64,000 bases of DNA from Streptomyces sp. NBC_01497 (GCF_036250695.1 NZ_CP109427.1:1488001-1552000), one strand, 5' to 3'; counted from the first letter of the stretch, positions 1 to 8,839 are shown. Numbers and translations: made by a program. Notes: generated from the letters alone by a model not told the origin.

Positions 1-75
1 CGTGGTGATGCGCAGGGTCACGAAGTTGCGTCCCGGCGAGGTGACGAACACCTCGGCGGCGGTGATGGTGGCCAT
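1..75 (-). CDS. RspA / mannonate-dehydratase family enzyme, N-terminus only
   Basis: Only the first 25 codons are in the window; the gene runs off the left edge. The reading is ATG at 75 followed by ATITAAEVFVTSPGRNFVTL. This matches the conserved start of the RspA/ManD branch of the enolase superfamily, in which the 'SPGRNFV' segment is nearly invariant. Characterised members dehydrate D-mannonate or D-gluconate to 2-keto-3-deoxy acids, but many members have little activity. It diverges from the GntR/FCD gene at 442, a common arrangement for sugar-acid genes and their regulator. Family assignment is good; substrate cannot be judged from 25 residues. Confidence 0.7.
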   Translation of the reverse strand, partial: MATITAAEVFVTSPGRNFVTLRITT

Positions 76-441
76 GGGCCGGTTCCTCTCTCCTCGGTGG
101 TGCGGCCGGCACGGACCGTCCTGCGCCCGGTACCGGCCGTCGGGACACCCTGCCCGGAGCGGGCGGCGGGGCCTCGCGCCGCTGAGGTACGGGACGGCGT
201 CGGGGCCCGGACGTCCTGGGCCCGGTGGGCGCCCCGGTCGTGTGCGGCGGGGCGGTGCCCGGCCGGTGACCCCTTCGTGTCCGCATTCTCGGCTCCCCCG
301 CCACCCCGGGATGTCGGCTACCATACAAGTGCGTCGAGGTGCGGAGATCAAGATCCGTACACCCGGCCCCGGGAGCGGACCAGCGGCAGCGTCCCCCGGG
401 TGGCGGCGGTCCGGCGAAGACGGTCCAGCGAGAGGGAGCCC
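76..441. other. Divergent intergenic region, rspA-like gene / GntR gene
   Basis: This 366-bp stretch has no convincing gene. Long frames through it read as arginine/proline-rich, non-native protein. It should hold the divergent promoters of the RspA-like gene and the GntR regulator and the regulator's operator. A mildly AT-richer patch at about 317-330 is the only candidate core. I could not find a clear inverted repeat. Confidence 0.4.
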
Positions 442-1152
442 GTGGCCAGTACCCGGCAGCAGGTGCACGAACAGTTGCGCGCGCGCATCATCGCGCTCGA
501 CCTGGAGCCGGGGGCCGCCCTCTCGGAGAACGACCTCGCCGCCGAACTCGGCGTCTCCCGCACCCCGGTGCGCGAGAGCCTGATCCTGTTGGGCGACGAG
601 GGGCTGGTGGACGTCTACCCGCAACTCGGCACGTTCGTGGCCCGGATCCGCCTGGGCGACATCGCCTCCGCGCAGTTCGTCCGGGAGGCGCTGGAGTGCG
701 CCGCGCTGCGGGACGCGGTCGGCCGCGCGACCCCGCGCGACGTCACCGATCTGCGGCGCCTGCTGCGCGCGCAGCGGGACGCCGCCGAGGACGGCGACAT
801 GGATGCCTTCTTCCTGGGCGACGAGGACTTCCACGCCCGGCTGATGGCCGTCGGCGGGCACGCCTCGGCGTGGCCCGTCGTCGCGCAGGCGAAGGCGCAA
901 CTCGACCGCGCGCGGCGGCTGTCACTGCCACTCACCCAGCAACTCCCGCTGCTCATCGGCCAGCACACGGCGGTGGTGGACCGGCTGGAGGCGGCGGACG
1001 GCTCGGCGGCGGAGGAGTCGCTGCGGGACCATCTGCGGCTGGTCTTCGGCGACGTGGAGAAGATCCGCGGCACACGTCCCGACCTGTTCACCGAGGACGG
1101 CGAGACGGCGAGGCCCCGCAGGAGGCCCGCGGCGCGACAGGGACAGCGATAG
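442..1152 (+). CDS. GntR family transcriptional regulator, FCD subfamily
   Basis: 236-residue protein with a winged-helix GntR domain at about residues 5-70 (LSENDLAAELGVSRTPVRES is the recognition-helix signature) and an FCD ligand domain after it. FCD proteins usually repress sugar-acid or carboxylate genes and release DNA on binding a metal-coordinated acid. Potential FCD metal-binding residues are seen in 'DEDFHARL' and 'GQHTAVVD'. GTG at 442 was chosen because GAGGGA lies about 5 nt upstream and the protein then starts just before the HTH; the frame is open much further upstream but reads as noise. It likely controls the divergent RspA-like gene. The last 12 codons and the stop lie in copy one of a tandem duplication. 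Confidence 0.85.
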   Translation: MASTRQQVHEQLRARIIALDLEPGAALSENDLAAELGVSRTPVRESLILLGDEGLVDVYPQLGTFVARIRLGDIASAQFVREALECAALRDAVGRATPRDVTDLRRLLRAQRDAAEDGDMDAFFLGDEDFHARLMAVGGHASAWPVVAQAKAQLDRARRLSLPLTQQLPLLIGQHTAVVDRLEAADGSAAEESLRDHLRLVFGDVEKIRGTRPDLFTEDGETARPRRRPAARQGQR

Positions 1153-1336
1153 GGACAGCGCTAGCGACACGGGCCGCGGGCGCACGGGCCCGGCACGGGC
1201 GGCAGGCAGGCCGGCGCCCGCTCCCCCCGCAGGAGGCCCGCGGCGCGACAGGGACAGCGATAGGGACAGCGCTAGCGACACGGGCCGCGGGCGCACGGGC
1301 CCGGCACGGGCGGCAGGCAGGCCGGCGCCCGCTCCC
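1114..1336. repeat. Perfect 111-bp tandem duplication at the 3' end of the GntR gene
   Basis: Positions 1114-1225 and 1225-1336 are identical with a period of 111 bp. The unit includes the last codons and stop of the GntR gene plus non-coding GC-rich sequence. Each copy also contains two near-repeats of GGACAGCG spaced 14 bp. The first in-frame TAG (1150-1152) ends the gene, so the second copy is untranslated. Perfect identity suggests a recent slippage or unequal-crossover event. Confidence 0.97.
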
Positions 1337-1640
1337 TCCGATGCCCCCGCCTGCTCCGGCCGGCACCCCCGGCCCCGCGCGCCGCGTCCGCTCGCACGCC
1401 CCTCGTCCGGTTCGCACGCCCGCAGGCGTCCGCTCGGACGCCCGCCGCGTCCGCACCGGCACACTCTGCCCCCCTTCCGAGACTCCCTGAGGTCGGCCCG
1501 GGCCCGCCGCGCTCCGGGACGCGGGCAGGGACGGCCCGGGGGAATCCGCGTGTGCCGCACCCGCCCGCTTGCTACCGTCCGGCCGGAGGAACAAGCGCGG
1601 CCCCGCCCGGGCCGCCGAGCCCGAGGAGGACCCGATCACC

Positions 1641-2033
1641 GTGCGTGTCAAGGAATTCGACCATCTGGTGCTGAACGTCAGCGACGTGGAGCGCTCCCTC
1701 GCCTTCTACTGCGGGCCGCTCGGACTCGAACCCGTACGGGTGGCGGAGTGGCGGGCCGGCAAGGCGCCGTTCCCGTCCGTGCGGGTCACCGCCTCGACCA
1801 TCATCGATCTGACGGACCGGCCGCGCGGCGAGTCCAACGTGGACCACATCTGCCTGGTGGTCGAGCCGCTGGACTGGCAGGAGGTCATCGACTCCGGCGA
1901 GTTCACCGTCATCGAGGGACCGGTCGGCCGGTACGGCGCGCGCGGCAGCGCCCAGTCGGTGTACGTGAGCGACCCGGACGGCAACACGGTGGAGCTGCGC
2001 TGGTACCCGCAGGATCTCGACGCACCCGCCTGA
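1641..2033 (+). CDS. VOC (glyoxalase/bleomycin-resistance) family protein
   Basis: 130-residue single-unit VOC protein. The opening 'VKEFDHLVLNVSDVERSLAFYCGPLGLEPV' region is the first beta-alpha-beta-beta-beta module, with metal-ligand candidates His in 'FDHLVL', His in 'VDHICLVVE' and Glu in 'NTVELRWY'. VOC proteins are metal-dependent lyases, isomerases, dioxygenases or binding proteins; no substrate can be assigned. GTG 1641 is preferred because GAGGAGG lies 12 nt upstream and the family motif starts immediately. It sits between the GntR gene and the rhamnose promoter and may be independent of both. Confidence 0.75.
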   Translation: MRVKEFDHLVLNVSDVERSLAFYCGPLGLEPVRVAEWRAGKAPFPSVRVTASTIIDLTDRPRGESNVDHICLVVEPLDWQEVIDSGEFTVIEGPVGRYGARGSAQSVYVSDPDGNTVELRWYPQDLDAPA

Positions 2034-2054
2034 CACGTCCCGGGGCGACGGGGA

Positions 2055-2131
2055 TGAAATGTTTCAACTCCCGTTGCGCGTGCCTTGACACGCGTGAGCT
2101 ACGCCACCTACGGTCCATCTGAATCGATTCA
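2055..2131 (+). promoter_or_regulatory. Rhamnose promoter with two LacI-type operators
   Basis: A perfect 12-bp palindrome TGAATCGATTCA lies at 2120-2131. A second dyad TGAAA-TG-TTTCA lies at 2055-2066, 65 bp away. Between them are a -35 TTGACA (2085-2090) and a -10 TACGGT (2109-2114) with 18-bp spacing, so the downstream operator overlaps the expected transcript start. Such TGAA..TTCA dyads are typical LacI-family operators, and spaced pairs permit looping. No LacI gene is in the window, so the regulator acts from elsewhere. Confidence 0.75.
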
Positions 2132-2174
2132 TCACATCATCGCGCATCTCGTCACCGCCCCAGGAGTGGAAGAC

Positions 2175-4217
2175 ATGCCCGACGCCACCGAAGTCAAGGC
2201 CGCGCTCCTCGCGCGCTCCAACCGACTGGGCGCCGATCCGCGCAACACCAACTACGCGGGCGGCAACACCTCGGCCAAGGGCACCGCGCCGGACCCCGTG
2301 ACGGGCGGCGCCGTCGAGCTCATGTGGGTGAAGGGCTCCGGCGGCGACCTCGGCACACTGGCCGAGCCGGGGCTCGCCGTCCTGCGGCTGGACCGCCTGC
2401 GGGCGCTCACCGACGTGTACCCGGGGGTGGAGCGTGAGGACGAGATGGTCGCCGCGTTCGACTACTGCCTGCACGGCAAGGGCGGCGCCGCGCCGTCCAT
2501 CGACACCGCCATGCACGGCCTGGTGGACGCCCCGCACATCGACCACCTGCACCCGGACTCGGGCATTGCGCTCGCCTGCGCCGCCGACGGCGAGGAGCTG
2601 ACCCGCGCCTGCTTCGGCGACCGCGTGGTGTGGGTGGACTGGCGCAGGCCCGGCTTCCAGCTGGGCCTCGACATCGCCGCTGTCAAGGAGGCGAACCCGC
2701 AGGCCATCGGCTGTGTCCTCGGCGGGCACGGCATCACCGCGTGGGGAGAGACGTCCGACGCGTGCGAGGCCAACTCGCTGCGGATCATCCAGGAGGCCGA
2801 GCGCTTCCTCGCGGAGCGCGGCAGGCCCGAGCCGTTCGGCGCGCGGCTCGACGGCTACGGCGCGCTCCCCGCCGCCGAACGGGCCGACCGGGCGGCCGCG
2901 TTGGCACCGCTGATCCGGGGGCTCGCGTCCACCGACCGACCGCAGGTCGGGCACTTCAGCGACGCGGAGCCCGTACTGGACTTCCTGGCGAGTGCCGAGC
3001 ACCCGCGACTCGCCGCGCTCGGCACGTCGTGCCCCGACCACTTCCTGCGCACGAAGGTCCGGCCGCTGGTCCTCGACCTGCCGCCGGCCGCGCCGTTGGA
3101 GGAGGCCGTCGCGCGCCTGAAGACGCTGCACGAGGAGTACCGCACGGAGTACGCCGCCTACTACGCGCGGCACGCCGACGCGGACTCCCCCGCCATGCGC
3201 GGCGCGGACCCGGCGATCGTGCTGGTGCCGGGTGTCGGGATGTTCTCGTACGGCAAGGACAAGCAGACCGCGCGCGTCGCGGGCGAGTTCTACCTCAACG
3301 CGGTCAATGTGATGCGCGGCGCCGAGGCCGTCTCGACGTACCGGCCCATCGAGGAGTCGGAGAAGTTCCGCATCGAGTACTGGTCCCTGGAGGAGGCCAA
3401 GCTGCGCCGGATGCCCGCGCCGAAGCCGCTGGCCACCCGCGTCGCGCTGGTGACGGGCGCGGCCTCGGGCATCGGGAAGGCGGTGGCTCGGCGGCTGGTG
3501 TCGGAGGGCGCCTGCGTCGTCGTCGCCGACCTGGACGCGGAGAGCGCGTCGGCCGTGGCGAAGGAGCTGGGCGGCCCGGACAAGGCGGTCGCCGTCGCGG
3601 TGGACGTGACGGACGAGGAGCAGATCACCGCGGCCTTCCGGGCGGGCGTCCTCGCGTTCGGCGGGATCGACCTCGTCGTCAACAACGCGGGCATCTCCAT
3701 CTCCAAGCCGCTGCTGGAGACGAGCGCCCGCGACTGGGACCTCCAGCACGACATCATGGCGCGTGGCTCCTTCCTCGTCTCGCGGGAGGCCGCGCGGGTG
3801 ATGAGCGAGCAGGCCATGGGCGGTGACATCGTCTACATCGTCTCGAAGAACGGTGTGTTCGCCGGGCCCAACAACATCGCGTACTCGGCGACGAAGGCGG
3901 ACCAGGCGCACCAGGTGCGGCTGCTCGCGGCCGAGCTCGGCGAACTCGGCATCCGGGTCAACGGCGTCAACCCCGACGGCGTGGTGCGGGGTTCGGGCAT
4001 CTTCGCGGGCGGCTGGGGTGCGCAGCGCGCCGCCGTGTACGGGGTGCCGGAGGACAAGCTCGGCGAGTTCTACGCCCAGCGGACGCTGCTGAAGCGCGAG
4101 GTACTGCCGGAGCACGTGGCGAACGCGGTGTTCGCCCTGACCGGCGGGGACCTGACGCACACCACGGGCCTGCACGTCCCGGTGGACGCGGGGGTGGCAG
4201 CCGCCTTCCTGCGCTGA
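2175..4217 (+). CDS. rhaD: Bifunctional rhamnulose-1-phosphate aldolase / short-chain dehydrogenase
   Basis: 680-residue fusion. The N-terminal half is a class II aldolase; histidines in 'HGLVDAPHIDHLHPDS' and 'GGHGI' are the zinc-site candidates. It cleaves L-rhamnulose-1-phosphate to DHAP and L-lactaldehyde. From about residue 415 there is a Rossmann SDR domain: VTGAASGIG nucleotide loop, NNAG, and Ser/Tyr-x3-Lys in 'YIVSKNGV...AYSATK'. The SDR half should oxidise lactaldehyde to lactate, as known for this fusion family. ATG 2175 follows AGGAG by 8 nt. rhaB follows 214 bp downstream on the same strand. Rhamnose isomerase and transporter are not in the window. Confidence 0.9.
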   Translation: MPDATEVKAALLARSNRLGADPRNTNYAGGNTSAKGTAPDPVTGGAVELMWVKGSGGDLGTLAEPGLAVLRLDRLRALTDVYPGVEREDEMVAAFDYCLHGKGGAAPSIDTAMHGLVDAPHIDHLHPDSGIALACAADGEELTRACFGDRVVWVDWRRPGFQLGLDIAAVKEANPQAIGCVLGGHGITAWGETSDACEANSLRIIQEAERFLAERGRPEPFGARLDGYGALPAAERADRAAALAPLIRGLASTDRPQVGHFSDAEPVLDFLASAEHPRLAALGTSCPDHFLRTKVRPLVLDLPPAAPLEEAVARLKTLHEEYRTEYAAYYARHADADSPAMRGADPAIVLVPGVGMFSYGKDKQTARVAGEFYLNAVNVMRGAEAVSTYRPIEESEKFRIEYWSLEEAKLRRMPAPKPLATRVALVTGAASGIGKAVARRLVSEGACVVVADLDAESASAVAKELGGPDKAVAVAVDVTDEEQITAAFRAGVLAFGGIDLVVNNAGISISKPLLETSARDWDLQHDIMARGSFLVSREAARVMSEQAMGGDIVYIVSKNGVFAGPNNIAYSATKADQAHQVRLLAAELGELGIRVNGVNPDGVVRGSGIFAGGWGAQRAAVYGVPEDKLGEFYAQRTLLKREVLPEHVANAVFALTGGDLTHTTGLHVPVDAGVAAAFLR

Positions 4218-4431
4218 CGCCGCCGCGCACCGGCCGCACACCCGACGGGCGGACGGCGGGGCAGCTCTGCCGCTGTCCGCCCGTACCGGCACCCCGCCGG
4301 GCCCCACCGCTCCACCCACTCCTCCCGTAGCATCCCTTCCTTGCCGTACGCCCGCCCGCGCACCGGGTCCGTGGCCCCGCGTCCGTCCGTACCCCTCGTA
4401 CGTCCGGACCCGCTGACCCGAGAGAGCCGCC

Positions 4432-5901
4432 ATGCCGACCGCCCGCCCGTCCTTTGCCGCCGTGGACCTCGGAGCGACGAGCGGACGGGTGATGGTCGGT
4501 CAGGCGGGCGCCGGAAAGCTGCGGCTGACGGAGGTCCACCGGTTCGCGAACCGCCCGGTCGAGCTGCCGGACGGGCTGCGGTGGGACGTGCTCGGGCTGT
4601 ACGGCGACACGCTCGACGGACTGGCACGGGCGGCCCGCGACGCGGACATCGTCTCGGTCGGCATCGACAGCTGGGCCGTGGACTACGGACTGCTCGACCG
4701 GACGGGAGCGCTGCTGGGCTCCCCGTACCACTACCGCGACACGCGGACCGAGGGCGTCGCCCAGCGGCTGGAGAAGGTGCTGCCCGCCAAGGAGCTGTAC
4801 GCGGTCACCGGGCTTCAGCACCTGCCCTTCAACACCGTCTTCCAGCTGGCCGCCGAGGAGAGCGCGCCGCAGCGGGGCCTCGCTCGGACGCTGTTGCTCA
4901 TCCCGGACCTGCTGACGTACTGGCTGACGGGCAGCGTCGGCGCGGAGGCGACGAACGCCTCGACGACCGGGCTGTTCGACGCACGCGAGGCCGGATGGTC
5001 GCACCAGGTGCTCGACCGGCTCGGCATCCCGCGCGGGCTGCTGCCGCCGCTGCGCTTCCCCGGCGACCCGGCGGGCACCCTGCGGCCCTCGGCTGCCGCC
5101 GCGACCGGACTGCCGAAGGCCACGCCCGTGACGGCCGTGGCCTCGCACGACACGGCCTCGGCGGTGGTCGCCGTGCCCGCGACGGACGACGACTTCGCCT
5201 ACATCTCCTGCGGTACCTGGTCGCTCGCCGGGCTCGAACTGCCGGCGCCGGTGATCGACGAGAGCGCCAGGGCGGCGAACTTCACCAACGAGCGCGGCAT
5301 CGACGGCACGATCCGCTTCCTGCGCAACATCATGGGGCTGTGGCTGCTGACGGAGACGCTGCGGACGTGGCGGGCCCGCGGCCTGCCGGCCGAGCTGGGC
5401 CCGCTGCTGGAGCAGGCCGCGGCGGCCGAGCCCTTCGCGGCGCTGGTGGACCCCGACGATCCCTCGTTCCTGGCCCCGGGCGACATGCCGGAACGGATCG
5501 CGGCCTACTGCGCGAGGACAGGGCAGCGGCCGCCCCGGGACCAGGCCGCGGTGGTGCGCTGCATCTGCGAGTCGCTGGCGCTCGCGCACCGGGCGACGCT
5601 GCGGACGGCGGCGGAGCTGGCGGGCCGCGAGGTCCGCGTGGTGCACCTGGTGGGCGGCGGCAGCCGCAACGACCTGCTCTGCCGGCTGACCGCCGACGCC
5701 ACGGGCCTGCCGGTGGTGGCGGGACCGGCCGAGGCGACCGCGCTGGGCAACGTCCTCGTCCAGGCACGGGCCTACGGGCTGGTGGCGGACGTCCGCGCCA
5801 TGCGGGAACTGGTGGCGGAGAGTCAGCCGCTGCGCCGCTACGAGCCGTCGGGCGCCGAGAGCGCGTGGGCGGCGGCGGCCGGGCGCGTCGGGCTGCGCTG
5901 A
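4432..5901 (+). CDS. rhaB: Rhamnulokinase (FGGY carbohydrate kinase)
   Basis: 489 residues, the usual length for RhaB. The N-terminal phosphate-binding motif is 'AVDLGATSGRVMVG'; 'IDSWAVDYGLLD' carries the catalytic-region aspartate, and 'VHLVGGGSRNDLLCRLTADATGLPVVAGPAEATALGN' is the FGGY C-terminal adenosine-binding stretch. It phosphorylates L-rhamnulose with ATP in the cytoplasm, making the substrate of the upstream aldolase fusion. GAGAGAG precedes ATG 4432. It probably shares the operator-controlled promoter at 2085-2114. It ends 34 bp from the convergent exporter gene with no obvious terminator hairpin between them. Confidence 0.92.
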   Translation: MPTARPSFAAVDLGATSGRVMVGQAGAGKLRLTEVHRFANRPVELPDGLRWDVLGLYGDTLDGLARAARDADIVSVGIDSWAVDYGLLDRTGALLGSPYHYRDTRTEGVAQRLEKVLPAKELYAVTGLQHLPFNTVFQLAAEESAPQRGLARTLLLIPDLLTYWLTGSVGAEATNASTTGLFDAREAGWSHQVLDRLGIPRGLLPPLRFPGDPAGTLRPSAAAATGLPKATPVTAVASHDTASAVVAVPATDDDFAYISCGTWSLAGLELPAPVIDESARAANFTNERGIDGTIRFLRNIMGLWLLTETLRTWRARGLPAELGPLLEQAAAAEPFAALVDPDDPSFLAPGDMPERIAAYCARTGQRPPRDQAAVVRCICESLALAHRATLRTAAELAGREVRVVHLVGGGSRNDLLCRLTADATGLPVVAGPAEATALGNVLVQARAYGLVADVRAMRELVAESQPLRRYEPSGAESAWAAAAGRVGLR

Positions 5902-5935
5902 CTCGCTCCGGCTCCCCCGGCGCCCGGCCGGTGGG

Positions 5936-7228
5936 CTACGCCTCCTGCGCGGCCTCCCGCTCCGCGTCGTCCTGGGCGCCGGCCACCGGCGGTGTCCGCA
6001 GCGGCGACCTGTACGCGAGTCCCGCGATGACGAGCCTGAGCAGCGCGCCCACGGCGATGACCACGTAGAAGTCGTGGAAGCTCGTCTCCAGCAGGCCGGC
6101 CACCACGGCGGAGACGGGGATCGAGGCGAACGCGAGCATCCGGGTGGTGGCCACGACCCGGCCGAGCATGGCGTCGGGAACCACCTGCTGGCGCAGGGTG
6201 AACCAGGCGACCGGGTTGATCGACCCCAGTACGTACATCAGTCCCCAGACCACGGCGATGCCGACCGGACTGCGCACCGGGACCAGCAGCAGAGTGACGA
6301 GTCCCGCCACGGACGTGGTGCCGATGAGGACACGGCCCGGGGCGAACCTGCGGATGATCGGCCCGGCCAGGGCCGCGCCGAGGACCGCCCCCACGCCCTG
6401 CGCCGCCAGCACGGCGCCCACGACGTCGGGCGACAGCTTACGGTAACTGGTCAGGTAGAAGACGAAGTTGGCCTGGATGAGCCAGATCGCGAAGTTCGTT
6501 CCCGTGAACATCAGCGAACCCGCCATCATGAGCCGGTTCGTACGGAAGATGTAGCGGAGCGCCTCGGTGATCTCACCCCCGAAGGAGGCGGCCCGGCGTA
6601 CCGCCGCGCGGGCCACCGGGGCGCCGCCACGGATCGTGGTGATGGCGAGCGCGGACACCAGGAAGGACGCGGCGTTCACATAGACCGTGGTCTGGAAGCC
6701 GAAGAGGCCCACCAGGCCACCGGCCACCACGGGGCCGAGCATGCTCATGATGTTGTCGCCCGACTGCATCCAGCCGTTGGCCTGGCCGAGGCGGCTCTCC
6801 GGCACGATCTGCGGCAGGAACCCCTGGAACGCCGGGTGGTAGACGGGTTCCACACAGGCCAGCAGGAAGGCCACCAGATAAATCGGCCACAGGGTGTGCA
6901 CCCCGGCGGTGACCACCAGCGCGAGGCAGAGCGCGATGACACAGGCCGTCATGTCGCCGGTGACGAGCAGCCGCCGCCGGTCCCACCGGTCCGCGAAGAC
7001 CCCGCCGGGCAGGGACAGCAGCAGGAACGGTACGTACTCGATGGCGTAGAGCCCGCTGGTGCTCAGTGCGGAGCCGGTCAGGTGCAGCACCAGCAGGGGC
7101 AGTGCCAGCCGGTAGACCCAGTTCCCGAGCGACGAGGCGAGGAACGCCGTCAGCAGCACGTAGTAACGGGCGCCCAGTCCGGGAAGCCGGGCCTCGACGG
7201 GACGGCCCGTGCCGTCCGGCGCACTCAT
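5936..7228 (-). CDS. MFS exporter of the microcin C-like peptide operon
   Basis: 430-residue major facilitator with about 12 hydrophobic segments. The loop-2/3 motif region 'PGGVFADRWDRRRLLVTGD' is the MFS_3/EntS-like variant of motif A. It faces the same way as, and lies downstream of, the ThiF-like gene and short peptide gene. MccC, the exporter of microcin C, is also an MFS protein, so export of the modified peptide (and self-immunity) is the most economical role; this is inference. ATG 7228 was chosen because the frame upstream is arginine/proline noise and the first membrane helix begins about 25 residues in. A 322-bp gap with a hairpin separates it from the ThiF gene. Confidence 0.8.
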   Translation of the reverse strand: MSAPDGTGRPVEARLPGLGARYYVLLTAFLASSLGNWVYRLALPLLVLHLTGSALSTSGLYAIEYVPFLLLSLPGGVFADRWDRRRLLVTGDMTACVIALCLALVVTAGVHTLWPIYLVAFLLACVEPVYHPAFQGFLPQIVPESRLGQANGWMQSGDNIMSMLGPVVAGGLVGLFGFQTTVYVNAASFLVSALAITTIRGGAPVARAAVRRAASFGGEITEALRYIFRTNRLMMAGSLMFTGTNFAIWLIQANFVFYLTSYRKLSPDVVGAVLAAQGVGAVLGAALAGPIIRRFAPGRVLIGTTSVAGLVTLLLVPVRSPVGIAVVWGLMYVLGSINPVAWFTLRQQVVPDAMLGRVVATTRMLAFASIPVSAVVAGLLETSFHDFYVVIAVGALLRLVIAGLAYRSPLRTPPVAGAQDDAEREAAQEA

Positions 7229-7375
7229 GACCGGTCCTCGGCGGCCGGGTGCGCGGGCCGGAGCACGCGGGCCGCGCGGGTCACGCGGCCCGCGCGGGGA
7301 GTGGGGTACAGGAGCAGGGGCACGATCAGTCGTTTCGTCGGGCGGTCGTCGAAAGGGCGTTCGCGGCAAGGGTGT

Positions 7376-7413
7376 CCGGCGGGCCGCCGTCCAGCAGGTC
7401 GGCGGCCCGCCGG
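7376..7413 (-). terminator. Perfect 14-bp hairpin between ThiF-like and MFS genes
   Basis: Arms 7376-7389 and 7400-7413 are perfectly complementary with a 10-nt loop. It lies in the otherwise empty 322-bp gap (7229-7550). No U-tract follows, as is usual in actinomycete terminators. It may reduce read-through into the exporter gene or protect the upstream mRNA. Confidence 0.6.
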
Positions 7414-7550
7414 AGCTGCCTGCGCCGGGATCGGGGGTCGGGCGCGGGTGTCGCAGGGTCGGCTGTCCGGGTGGCGGGTGACGGGACGGCGGCCGTGCCG
7501 AAGGGGCGCGGCCGGGCCCCGGGGTCCGCCTCGGCGGGCCGCCGACCGCG

Positions 7551-8699
7551 TCAGTGCGCCGCGAGGAGGTCCGTCGCCGACGGCTTTGTATCACGCTCCG
7601 GACCGCAGACCGGACAGTCGTCGAGCCGCTTCCAGCTCTCGCTCTCACCCATCGCGTAGTCCGTGAAGCGCAGCTCCATCAGGCGGCCCGCGGCGACCGG
7701 CGGGGCGATGCCCGTCACCAGCCGGGTCAGTTCGCCGATCAGGAAACCCGTCGTCATGGTGACAAGCGGGCAGAACGCGGCGTTGTCGCCGCCGATGCGC
7801 CGCTCCCGCTTCTCCTCCAACAGCTCCCGCGACACGTCGTCGCTAGCGAAGACCTGGCGCCGCCAGCACTCCACGCAGCCGGTGGTGCCGGGGATCATGG
7901 TGAAGTAGACGGCGCGCTGGGTCTCCAGGCCACCGGTGACCAGCGGCACCCCGCGGGCCACACAGGCTTCGTTGACCCAGTTGGCGATCTCCATCTTGGG
8001 CCGGTCGGCCACCGAGATCACCACATCGGCGCCGTCGATCACCCCGAGGACGTCCTCGGTCGAGGTGATCCTCAGGTTCACGGCCTCGATGTCGATGTGC
8101 GGGTTGAACCGGCGGACGCGTTCGACGGCGAGCCCGAGTTTCTCCTCGCCCACGTCGCCCTCGCGGTAGAGGATCTGCCGGTTGAGGTTGGACAGTTCGA
8201 CCCGGTCGAACTCGACGGCGGTCACATGGCCGATGCCCATCGCCGCCATGTCGAGCAGCACGTGGGAGCCGAGACCGCCGAGGCCGAGCAGGGTGACCCG
8301 GCAGTCGCGCAGTTTGCGCTGCTGCTCGAACTTGTTGTCGGCCAGTCGCGCGAACGAGCCGAAGAAGTTGATGTTCCTTTCCCAGCGCCGGAGTTCGTGT
8401 TCCTCCAGGATGCCGTCCGGCGACGCGTCGGCGTCGAGCAGGAAGCCCGCCTGGTCGAACTGGTCCACCGCGCCCGCGATCTCGTCGAGAGTCACTTCGG
8501 GGAAGGACGTCCCCAGGTCGGCGTGGACCTGCTCCAGGGTCCTGCTGCCGTCGAGCAGTTCGAGGAGGGCACGGATCGCGCCCGTGGGATCGGTGATCTC
8601 GGTGACATCGCCGAAGCCGCCGATGAGGATCTGTTCGCCGCTGCCGAAGACCGGCGCGGTGTGTTTCAGCTGCGGTCGCGTGCGCGCGCTCACGGGCAT
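7551..8699 (-). CDS. MccB/PaaA-like ThiF-family peptide adenylyltransferase
   Basis: 382 residues. Residues 1 to about 90 form a winged-helix-like region resembling RiPP recognition elements ('GGFGDVTEITDPTGAIRALL', then 'VTLDEIAGAVDQFDQAGFLL'). An E1-like domain follows: GLGGLGSH (139-146) nucleotide loop, Asp165 and Arg174 in 'EFDRVELSNLNRQ', Lys187, and two CxxC pairs (Cys275/278 and Cys362/365) for structural zinc. Order and several local motifs match E. coli MccB as I recall it: RWERNI/RYSRNF, NWVNEACV/NWVNKYCV, IPGTTGCVEC/VPGKTGCYEC. MccB adenylates the C-terminus of a peptide. GGAGG precedes ATG 8699. A PaaA-like cyclase reaction is the main alternative. Confidence 0.85.
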   Translation of the reverse strand: MPVSARTRPQLKHTAPVFGSGEQILIGGFGDVTEITDPTGAIRALLELLDGSRTLEQVHADLGTSFPEVTLDEIAGAVDQFDQAGFLLDADASPDGILEEHELRRWERNINFFGSFARLADNKFEQQRKLRDCRVTLLGLGGLGSHVLLDMAAMGIGHVTAVEFDRVELSNLNRQILYREGDVGEEKLGLAVERVRRFNPHIDIEAVNLRITSTEDVLGVIDGADVVISVADRPKMEIANWVNEACVARGVPLVTGGLETQRAVYFTMIPGTTGCVECWRRQVFASDDVSRELLEEKRERRIGGDNAAFCPLVTMTTGFLIGELTRLVTGIAPPVAAGRLMELRFTDYAMGESESWKRLDDCPVCGPERDTKPSATDLLAAH

Positions 8700-8727
8700 G
8701 GGCCATCCTCCGCGATACTGGGTGGTG

Positions 8728-8797
8728 GGCGGTTCGCCTGCGAGGCGAACCGCCTTACGGACCCGCTGGTGGGCGATTGCGGCGCCCACCAGCGGGT
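8728..8797 (-). terminator. Two adjacent perfect hairpins between peptide gene and ThiF-like gene
   Basis: In transcript order: a 15-bp perfect stem (arms 8797-8783 and 8775-8761, 7-nt loop), then 6 nt later an 11-bp perfect stem (arms 8754-8744 and 8738-8728, 5-nt loop). They fill most of the 140-bp gap after the 19-codon peptide stop. Such an element would let the short peptide mRNA accumulate over the enzyme mRNA, as reported for the mccA-mccB terminator in microcin C. The 8766-8779 segment also pairs perfectly with a leader segment at 9303-9316. Confidence 0.75.
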
Positions 8798-8839
8798 TAC
8801 CGCGTCCCGGGTACGGCCTCAGCGGCCCCCGGGCCGGGG

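Noticed and set aside
2064..4433. Very long open frames antisense to real genes, here opposite the rhamnose aldolase fusion and likewise opposite gcl (25969-27876) and the xanthine dehydrogenase genes
   Set aside because: High-GC codon bias opens frames on the opposite strand; their translations are Arg/Gly/His-rich with no motifs, while the sense frame carries full enzyme signatures.
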